From Dendrocalamus latiflorus (taxonomy: Eukaryota > Streptophyta > Magnoliopsida > Poales > Poaceae), in the NCBI GenBank assembly GCA_017311315.1, contig CM029666.1:37830749-37894748 (forward strand): DNA of 64,000 bases. The letters are read 5' to 3'. Below, piece by piece: positions 56,401 to 64,000 of this stretch. The position numbers and the translations under genes are program-made. Below the pieces are notes generated by a model. That model ran no database searches and was not told the DNA's origin. It worked only from the letters and a program-made list of their open reading frames with translations. The first letter of the stretch is position 1; every line of letters starts with the position of its first letter.

Positions 56401-56929
56401 AATGCTCCGATACGCGATATGGATACGATAATACGGATATTGATACGATATTTTGCAGAAACAAGAATACAGTGATACGTCAAGTATATATATATTTAAA
56501 AATATGAAAAGTATAGACAGGCTAGTCAGTCTTTTTACTGTTCGCTATGGTTGTCCTCTTCGTCTTTAGCTCTACATTTGTAATGTAAAGTGGGTCGTTC
56601 CACTTCGTCTTGAGCTCTACATTTATAATGAAGTTAATTTGTAGTTAATTCAATGAAACAATGTTCAAGAAGGCACTATTAGTCTTTTGGTATAGAATAA
56701 ATATTGTGCATTTCATACGCACTTCCTCGATAGCTCCAGCACCAAGTGCATGAAAAAGACGATGGAGCACATCTTGGGTAACCTGGTATTCGAAACATCT
56801 AGAAATCAATAGGGTGAAAATTGGGACAAGTAGGATGTAAATATCAAAATGATTAGGCCTTATGTGTCACTACAAGCAGATTGCAGGAAAGTCTACTTGA
56901 TGTAAACAGAAACAAACTACACTACTACA
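53433..56929. other. Intergenic, no gene recognised; one MITE-like copy
   Basis: Bases 53433-53890 are GC-rich with no recognisable domain. A hAT-like MITE lies at about 54146-54406. Bases 54420-56900 contain short frames without domains. Bases about 56400-56470 repeat GATACGATA/GATATTGATACGATA motifs seen in some DNA transposons, and an (AT)n tract lies near 56487. Confidence 0.4.
54146..54406. mobile_element. hAT-like MITE copy 1
   Basis: It begins ATTATGGCTTATGGCTGAAA and ends GAAGCTTTTAAGCCC. The interior ACACTGTAGCTGACA...ATTACGTATAATACAAAC...AAGACGAAATTTATGAATAG matches 59331-59577 closely. Confidence 0.7.
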
Positions 56930-57163
56930 GTCAATAGCCAATCTCTTTTAGCAAATAGCCGAATATGATGAAAGAGGGTGAAGGAAATGTATAGTCCTTA
57001 CCTTCTTATTGAACTCCAAACGTTGTATAAATTCCTCATACAAATAGCACTAGCATGACTTAACCAACTAATCAGTCCATGCTATGAAAATTTTAGGAAA
57101 CCTCTGCTGTAATGAACGCAATGCCTGAAAAAATATTAATTGATTAGTTCACAAAGAACATAC

Positions 57164-57304
57164 CTAGCTCTTGAAGATTAACATCTGGAGAAAGGAAAGA
57201 GTTCTCTTTCATCTTATTTGTATGAATTTGAAGAATTTGCAAACGACCATTCTCATCAGGCAGATTTATCTCAATGTGAACTTCCAAGTTCCAACCGTCC
57301 AGGT
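57164..57304 (-). pseudogene. NSF: NSF (vesicle-fusing ATPase) exon fragment
   Basis: One exon of N-ethylmaleimide-sensitive factor, the AAA ATPase that recycles SNARE complexes. The minus strand reads NLPDENGRLQILQIHTNKMK followed by ENSFLSPDVNLQEL, from the D1 ATPase region. It is bounded by CAG (acceptor side, 57305-57307) and a GTATG donor at 57163, so it was copied with introns. A short insertion near the 5' side turns the expected GRLEV into GWNLEV, with a frame change. No other NSF exon is seen in the window. Confidence 0.85.
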
Positions 57305-57504
57305 CTGCAACAGATGTATCAAAGGGCACTGAGCATATGCAAATAGTAAACCAAAACTACCAACAGGCTTTGCACGAGCATCAACATTCATTTACGCTTG
57401 CTCAATGACAATGAGAACTATCAAATTTGACATAAATTGAAGTACATGATAGATACAGTCCTAGCTAGGAGCTTTCAAGTGAATCAATCATAAAAAATTC
57501 TTGA

Positions 57505-57629
57505 CTACGGCCGGGCACAATTGGATGACAAACCATCTGGCCAGTTACCACCTGCTATCTGGGTCAGTGGGTGTCCGAGTTCTTTCTTCACATCTTCAGG
57601 AAGGTTTGCAACTCTGAGAAACAGCAACT
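57505..57629 (-). pseudogene. Unrecognised exon-like fragment
   Basis: The minus strand, after a TTGCAG acceptor at 57630-57635, reads LRVANLPEDVKKELGHPL and then TQIAGGNWPDGLSSN before a stop at 57505. The clean acceptor and protein-like composition suggest a real exon from a gene I cannot name. It lies between the NSF and AP-4 fragments in the same orientation as NSF. Confidence 0.45.
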
Positions 57630-57827
57630 CTGCAAGCAAGAAAGCAGAGAGGTAACACAAATCCAGAAAGGCGGAAATCCCATGCAACCAAATGGTGAGT
57701 GTCTCAGGCACTCTTGTGAGTTTTCTTAATGCTAGTTATGCTGTCGATCCTTTACTCAGGATGAAATCGTGTAGGATTACATTCAACTCTGCATCTCTTA
57801 ATTTCCTGAGTAAAATCATAAATGCAG

Positions 57828-59015
57828 GTGTTGGTGAAAGATCTTCTGAGGAAATACCCTCAATGGAGCCATGATTGTATAGCAGTTGGAAATATCAGTA
57901 GCAAAAATATTCAGGAGCCAAAAGGCAAAGCGGCTCTCATATGGATGCTGGGAGAATATTCACAAGACATGCATGATGCTCCATACTTTCTTGAAAGTCT
58001 TGTTGAAATCTGGGATGAAGAGCACTCTCCTGAGGTACTAGCAACTTTTGCGTTGTTTTCTGTTGGTCATATTTTGCCATTAGAAGATGCACTCTGTCAT
58101 TAACCCACTGGCTGAAATTATCTTCTGTGATAAAAAAGTGGACTCTTTCTGTTTGTCCTATATGTATCCCAAAAGTTTGTTTTCACAGTAATGATATGAG
58201 ACACTCATAATTATGTGTCTTGGAGTATCTAATGGTAGAGTACATAAAGGCTAAAGCATTAAATCAATAAGAACTGGCGTAAATATTAATCGCTGCCGGG
58301 TTTAACGTAAGATCATAAGCTGACATTTGACATTTCCATTTATAGAGAGTAGAGTTGAATGCCCCACTGTCAGTCAGTGGAATGAAGGGTATCAGGACAA
58401 AGGTTTCATGAGTGAAATTCACATCTTACTGCGCATTAAACCTAAGGATGACTCTCTTATCCTTTTTTTTTTTTCGTATTGTTGCCTTGAACCTACTACC
58501 TAGTAGGCTATCCGACATTATTGTAAAATTCTATGCCTTTTCTTTAGATTGTCATATGCGAGTAGCTAGTAGTTACTTGTTGAGCTCCACATCATTTTTC
58601 CAGTGATATTGTATGTTACAGGTTCGCTTGCATCTCCTGACTGCGGTGATGAAATGTTTCTTTAAGAGACCACCAGAAACGCAAAAAACATTAGGAGCTA
58701 CATTAGCCGCTGGCCTATCTGACACTCACCAGGTCAGAATTTATTGTCTTCTTGTATGTTAACAGTTAGATTATTGATATAATTTATATGAAATGGTGAA
58801 AAGAATGTTGCTCTTGCTAAACCGCCACTTCATTGCAGGATGTTCATGACCGAGCACTTTTCTACTACAGGGTTTTGCAATATAATCCTGCTGTAGCAGA
58901 GCGTGTAGTAAACCCTCCCAAGCAAGCTTTCTCTGTATTTGCGGACGCACAGAACAGTGAAATCAAAGATCGGATATTTGATGAATTCAATAGCCTCTCA
59001 GTTGTATATCAGAAG
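57828..59015 (+). pseudogene. AP-4 complex beta subunit, three-exon fragment
   Basis: AP-4 beta-adaptin acts in coat assembly at the trans-Golgi. Three consecutive exons are kept with GT-AG introns: 57828-58034 (LVKDLLRKYPQWSHDCIAV..., ALIWMLGEYSQDMHDAPYFL), 58622-58732 (VRLHLLTAVMKCFFKRPPET) and 58839-59015 (DVHDRALFYYRVLQY, VFADAQNSEIKDRIFDEFNS). They keep frame across the splices. One Val of the family's CIAVVG is missing (CIAVG), an in-frame codon loss. The exons before and after, including the PSYMFTDKEHRGPFEF segment and the ear domain, are absent, so this is not a working gene. The high similarity suggests recent capture. Residue comparison is from memory of the plant family. Confidence 0.88.
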
Positions 59016-59236
59016 GTACACGATCTCCCACTTGTAATCATTGACATTTTAAATACTACAAAACCAGTTTAAAAGCAGTAATTTGCTGAATACTACAAGA
59101 CCAGCTTGTCTCCAACAACTTGTGAATTTTTAAATAATACTGAAATAATGACTTTGTGTAAAAGAATTGTGCGGGAAATTTGGCAGCATAGGAGAGATTA
59201 AGCCCTATCCTTTAAACTAAATGCTTTGCTGGATTG

Positions 59237-59314
59237 CAGTCTTCAACTGCAATGGTTAGAGACAATAATCAGCAGTTTCCGAACCCTTTCGTGAGGCAAG
59301 TTGAGTTCATGTGA
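59237..59314 (+). pseudogene. Unrecognised exon-like piece after the AP-4 fragment
   Basis: After the acceptor ATTGCAG (ending 59239) a short frame reads SSTAMVRDNNQQFPNPFVRQ and then stops at a TGA near 59314. It does not match the expected next AP-4 exon. It could be an exon from another gene or chance. Confidence 0.3.
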
Positions 59315-59330
59315 GGTGGTGATCATTTAG

Positions 59331-59577
59331 GCTTTTTTTTGTGGTTTATGGCTGAAAAGCACTATAGCTGGCTGAAAAAACACTGTAGCTGACAAAGGCT
59401 TATTTAGCATAATTAAATTTAAAAAATTAAAAAAATATGTTAGCCTATTACGTATAATACAAACAAATACGGGGAAAAAAGAACCGGCAAAAAAGCTCAA
59501 CAAAAAGCCAAAAGTTCAGAAAAAGACGAAATTTATGAATAGTAAAAAATAAGTCGGAAGCTAAAAGCTGAAGCCAA
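59331..59577. mobile_element. hAT-like MITE copy 2
   Basis: The same sequence as 54146-54406 in the same orientation, with several differences. Inserted between the gene-fragment region and the right CACTA-like tip. Confidence 0.7.
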
Positions 59578-59721
59578 AACGATCACAGAATTCTGAATTC
59601 ATGCCATTCTCATGTGTGGATTTTTCTGTTTTTTGACCTTTATCAAGACATGTTTGTATCTTCATGATAACATGGTCAGGGTTAGTGCTTACATGTTTTT
59701 GAAGTGCTTTCTGTAGTAGTG

Positions 59722-59944
59722 GGTGTCAAGTGACCATATTATGCTTTCTGCTGTTAATGGAAATGCATCCCTTGTATGTCTAGGATGAAAAAAACTATAT
59801 TACATGCTGTGTGGTTATTACTGTGACTTACAATGAGGTTTGAGAAGCCAAAGAACTCCAATAGTGGAGATGCCAATATATAGATAACCACATGGGCCAC
59901 ATGGGCCTATTAGTATATGGACCTTGATATACTTAACAGTTAAC
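59722..59944 (-). mobile_element. 3' LTR of the minus-strand copia relic
   Basis: Minus-strand reading starts TGTTAACTGTTAAGTATATC at 59944, right after the purine tract GGGGGGGTG (plus-strand CACCCCCCC, 59944-59952). A TATA-like CTATATATTGGC lies near 59870-59882. The left border (CA end) was not fixed; it is probably between 59722 and 59790. Confidence 0.6.
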
Positions 59945-59959
59945 ACCCCCCCTTCAAAC

Positions 59960-62900
59960 TCAAGGTGGAAGTGGAGGTTCTGAAGCATTGAGTTTGAGCA
60001 AGTGAAGCCAATGTTGCTCTCGAGTTTGTGCTTTAGTGAAAAAGTCTGCCACTTGCAGTTCTGAAGGAACATACTGAAGAGCAATTGTTTTCTGATGACA
60101 ATGAGACCGAGTAAAGAAGGCATCAACGCCAATATGCTTTGTAAATTCATGCTTCACAGGATCATTGGCAATCTGTATGGCTCCAGTATTGTCACACAGA
60201 AGAGGTGTAGGGGCATCACAAGAAATACCAAAATCTGCTAACAACCATCGAAGCCATATAATCTCTGAAATGGTAGTGGCAAGTGCTCGAAGTTCTGCCT
60301 CTGTACTAGAACGAGATACAGCCGCTTGCTTCTTAGACTTCCATGCAAGAGGAGAAGAACCAAGAAGAATGCAATAACCTGTGACAGAACGTCGATCTGT
60401 TGGATCACTCGCCCAGGTGGAGTCCGAGTAAGCATGAAGCTGAAGCAGACTGTCACGAGCATAGAATAAACACTGAGAAGATGTCCCCCTTAAGTACCGT
60501 AGTACATGAAGCAAATGGCCAAAATGAATGGAAGTAGGAGCACTCACAAACTGACTCAGAATATGAACCCCATGAGCAATATCAGGTCTAGTAACAGTGA
60601 GATAGACAAGGCTGCCTACAAATATGCCGATATCGAGAGGGATCCTCAAGAGGTGTACCATCAGTAGGACGAAGATGTAAATGAAGATCCATAGGTGTCG
60701 CAGCCAGTCGACTATCAGTAATGCCAGAACGAGTAATAAGATCTTGTGTGTATTTGGACTGAGAGAGATAGTAGCCTTTTGCAGAATACAACACTTCAAT
60801 CCCTAAGAAATAACTGAGCGGACCCAAGTCAGACATCTGAAATTGCTCACCAAGTTGCTTCTTCACACGAGAAATGTGTTCCACATCGTCTCCCGTAATC
60901 AACATATCATCAACATATAGAAGAAGCAAAGTACGTCCACGTGGAGAAAGATGAATAAATAGAGCAGGGTCATGATCACTAGGTGAAAATCCAGCAGCCC
61001 GTATCACAGATACGAAGCGCTCAAACCAAGCACGAGGAGCCTGTTTAAGACCATAGAGAGCACGACGAAGGCGACAAACATGACCAGAAGGAGCATCAAC
61101 ACCTGGGGGTGGTTGCATATAAACTTCTTCATGCAAATCATCATGAAGGAAAGCATTCTTAACATCCATTTGAGAGATGGTCCAAGAAGAAGTAGCAGCC
61201 ACTGCAATGAGAGTACGAACAGTAGTCATATGAGCAACTGGTGCAAAGGTCTCATCATAATCTCGACCCTGAGTTTGTTGAAAGCCCCTAGCAACAAGAC
61301 GAGCTTTATATGTCTCAATAGAACCATCAGACTTGGTCTTAATTTTGAATACCCATTTAGATGTAATAGGCACTGCATGTGACGGTAATGGAACAAGATC
61401 CCAAGTGCCTGTACGATCAAGGGCAGCAAGCTCCTCAGACATAGCAAGCTGCCATTCCGGAATATTAGAAGCTTCATGGTAAGTGGATGGCTCAGCAACA
61501 ACGGCATTCACACGTGGAAAACCATACTTGTCAGCCGGACCAATAGCAGTACGATCACGTAGATTATATCTTGGACCAACCTGTAACTCATCAGGAACAG
61601 TATGAGACTCATCAATATTATTAGAAGCATCAACAGCGGTCGTATCAGGACTGGCCATGGTGGGAGAACTAGATGAAGGCACTGTGGGGTTTGTGGGACG
61701 ACGATGGAAAACATGTGTGATAGGTGGTTTAGAATGAAAAGGAGGTAGTGCAGGAGGTGTCTCCTGTGAAGGTGGCGTGATGGAAATAGGAGCAGGAATA
61801 GGTATAATATATGGAGAAGGTGTAGTAACATCATCATGGGGTGAAATAGGAGGAAGACACAGAAATGATGTGGGTTCTGTGGGAGAGTATGAAGGCTGAG
61901 TAGAGGGGTTATAAAAGAAAGGACGGTCCTCAACAAAGGTCACATCACGAGAAATACGTATGCGATGAGAAGAAGGATCATAACATCGATAACCTTTATG
62001 CTCAGGACTATACCCCAGAAAATCACACTCAACGGATTGTGCAGTTAACTTAGTTCGCTCACGGGGTGCAAGCAAAACATAGCAAGTACATCCAAAAACT
62101 CGGAGATGATCATAGCGGGGAGAAGTACCAAAAAGAACTTCACCAGGACATTTGCCAAACAGTTTGGATGAGGGCTGTCTATTGATGAGATAGACATCAG
62201 TAGAAACGGCTTCACCCCAAAAATGAGAAGGGACAAAAGATGAAATCAAAAGTGTGCGAGTAGTCTCTATAAGATGACGATGTTTGCGTTCAGCAACACC
62301 ATTCTGAGCATGAGCACCAGGACAAGAGAGCTGAGCAAGAGTGCCCTCAGAGGACAAAAACTGGCGAAAAGCATCAGACAAATACTCACCACCAGAGTCA
62401 GAGCGAAAAATTCTAATAGGAGTAGAAAACTGTGTGTGAACCATGCGAACAAAAGACTGGTAAATGGAACACAACTGAGAGTGATGTTTCATGAAATAAA
62501 TCCATGTATATCGAGAATGATCATCAATAAAAATGACATAATGTTTATGACCACCCTTTGTAGCAAAAGGTGCAGGACCCCATACATCTGAATGAATAAG
62601 ATCAAAAGGTCTAGCTGAATGAGAAACACTAGATGAATATGGTAGTTGTATTTGTTTTCCAAGTTTGCAACCCTTACAATGAAAAGTAGACTCAATAGGT
62701 GTATGACCTAAATAACCTTTATTTATTAATGTGGACAACCGGGACCCCACAAAGATGACCAAGACGATGATGCCACTGGGCGAAGGAAGAGGCGGAAGAC
62801 GAAGCAGCAGATGACACACGAGCTGGAGACTCAATTGAAGAAGGAAGACGCAAGGTGTCGAGGATGTAGAGGCTAGGAGCACCTTTACGGCGATGGCCAG

Positions 62901-63952
62901 TCCCAATCACTTGCCCGCTTCGACGGTCCTGAATAAAACAAGATGAGTCATCAAATCCAACAAAACAATGTTGGTCGGTAACCTGACCAACCGAAAGAAG
63001 ATTCATGGACAACTGAGGTACAAAAGAAACATCAGGTACAGAAAAAATGAGGATTGCAAAGTGAACCCTGGTGAGTGATATGACAAGATGTACCATCAGC
63101 TGTCTGAACAGAAGCACCATCAGTAACTGGCTTGCAAGCAACCAACTGGGACTGATCAGATGTCACATGAAAAGAAGCTCCTGAATCAAGCACCCAAGAC
63201 GACGAAGAAGCATTAACAGGCGAAGCAACAGCAACAGACACTGAACCTCTAGGAGTGGAACCAGTACCACGACCACGAGCAGCACGTCGTGCACGATAGT
63301 CAGCCAACTTCTCTGGATAATGAGAAAAACAATTCTCTGGAAGATGACCAGACTTGCCACAATGCTTACAGAGTGCTGAAGAGGAACTTTTTGGTGCACT
63401 GATCCTCTGAGAAGCTGCCAACACACTATGTGGAACAGATGCAAAAGAAGACATAGACTTAAGACGTGTTTCTTCTGCAAGTAAATCAGACAATGCCTGT
63501 GACATGGTGAGAGCAGAAGAATTGTGAAGCAATCATGTACGGATGGAATCATACTCAGCCCGGACTCCCATGACAAATCTGTAAGTAAAAAACTTTTCAA
63601 TGAACTTATGTGCTGGACAGGAAACAGTTGTACACTCAGGTATCATGCAAGTCAATGATCCCATCAGACGATCAAAAGTAGAGTAGTACTCATCAATGGA
63701 CATATCATTCTGCTCAATTTCATGAGTTTGCTGCATGAGATTATGCAAAAGAGCACCACTATCCTGAACATAGCGCTTCTTCAAGTTGTCCCATATGCCC
63801 TTTGCAGTCTTGAACTTAGAAAGACTCATAATCATGGATGGCTTAGTACTATTGACCATGGCAGCCATCACTTTCCCATCATTAATATGCCATTCTTTTA
63901 CTACAGCAGCATTACTACCATCATCCTTAATCACAGGTGGAGTTTCAGTTAA
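59960..63952 (-). pseudogene. Decayed Ty1/copia gag-pol, continues beyond the window
   Basis: Read leftward on the minus strand: gag (63934-63533) with a UBN2-type region; a stop at 63533-63535; zinc knuckle CKHCGKSGHLPENC (near 63385-63340); protease WVLDSGASFHV (near 63195); integrase with WHHRLGHL, Asp-containing LIHSDVW and FRSDSGGEY; reverse transcriptase with YVDD (near 60915); RNase H ending in DFFTKAQTREQHW at 59995. At least three frameshifts (near 63060, 62745 and 60640) and one nonsense codon break it. Each domain is otherwise well kept, so the copy died recently. The 5' LTR and primer site lie outside the window to the right. Confidence 0.92.
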
Positions 63953-64000
63953 GTGAAAAAGTAAACCATAGCCCCTTAATGCAGTCTCTACACAGAAAGC

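Larger units (their letters stand above)
56930..59721. mobile_element. Possible CACTA-type carrier of host gene fragments
   Basis: CACTACTACAG (56930-56940) and its exact inverse CTGTAGTAGTG (59711-59721) bound 2.8 kb. They are the same tips as the CACTA element at 26672-28344. Between them lie fragments of at least two unrelated genes in opposite orientations with introns kept. That is what transposon capture of genomic DNA gives, and retrocopying does not. Against it: the adjoining trinucleotides differ (CTA left, GGT right), and I do not see a dense subterminal repeat set. A Helitron, a Pack-MULE or a plain decayed region are alternatives. Confidence 0.42.

Noticed and set aside
58492..58512. 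Palindrome CCTACTACCTAGTAGG with CTAGT as a Helitron 3' end
   Set aside because: The CTAG lies inside the palindrome rather than after a hairpin, and the site is within an AP-4 intron with exons on both sides.

Overview
The window is nuclear DNA from a grass (Poaceae). The evidence is GC-rich first exons, short AT-rich GT-AG introns, many Tourist-type MITEs with TAA/TTA target duplications, CACTA elements and nested copia/gypsy LTR retrotransposons with tRNA-Met primer sites. The genus cannot be fixed from sequence alone.

Layout. (1) 1-8.1 kb is repeat-rich: a probable gypsy LTR at about 1.04-3.97 kb, a MITE nested in a MITE (4634-5116) and a Tourist-like MITE (6520-6863). (2) 8164-11870 (+) is a complete 12-exon kinesin-13 gene of 705 codons, with a 59-bp tandem triplication in one intron next to a possible in-frame cassette exon. 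(3) 13.2-18.2 kb holds a truncated CACTA element, an inverted gypsy LTR fragment and nested MITEs. (4) 18174-21506 (+) is a heat-shock factor pseudogene (class C2 type). Its intron carries a gag-only LTR retrotransposon, and one LTR of that element carries a 108-bp MITE. (5) 21.5-28.5 kb is MITEs, a possible LTR relic, and a roughly 44-bp tandem array split by a complete non-autonomous CACTA element (26672-28344). (6) 28.8-39.8 kb is a nest of copia and gypsy relics. (7) 40415-40685 is a TRIM-like element, and 42181-43260 (-) is a single-exon OVATE family protein gene. (8) 46918-53427 is a young, apparently intact Ty1/copia element with a 1,394-codon polyprotein frame whose only usable start codons lie inside the LTR. 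(9) 56930-59721 is bounded by CACTA-like 11-bp inverted ends and holds exon-intron fragments of NSF, AP-4 beta-adaptin and unrecognised genes. (10) 59.8-64 kb is a decayed copia element on the minus strand that runs off the window.

Only two cellular genes look functional: kinesin-13 (microtubule depolymerase) and the OVATE protein (transcriptional repressor). They are unrelated and separated by about 30 kb of repeats. The points most worth following are the LTR-encoded start, with a possible in-frame intron across the LTR/primer-site junction, in the copia element; the multi-gene-fragment carrier; the exon-like triplication and a Leu-to-Pro change in the kinesin; and the gag-only retrotransposon.
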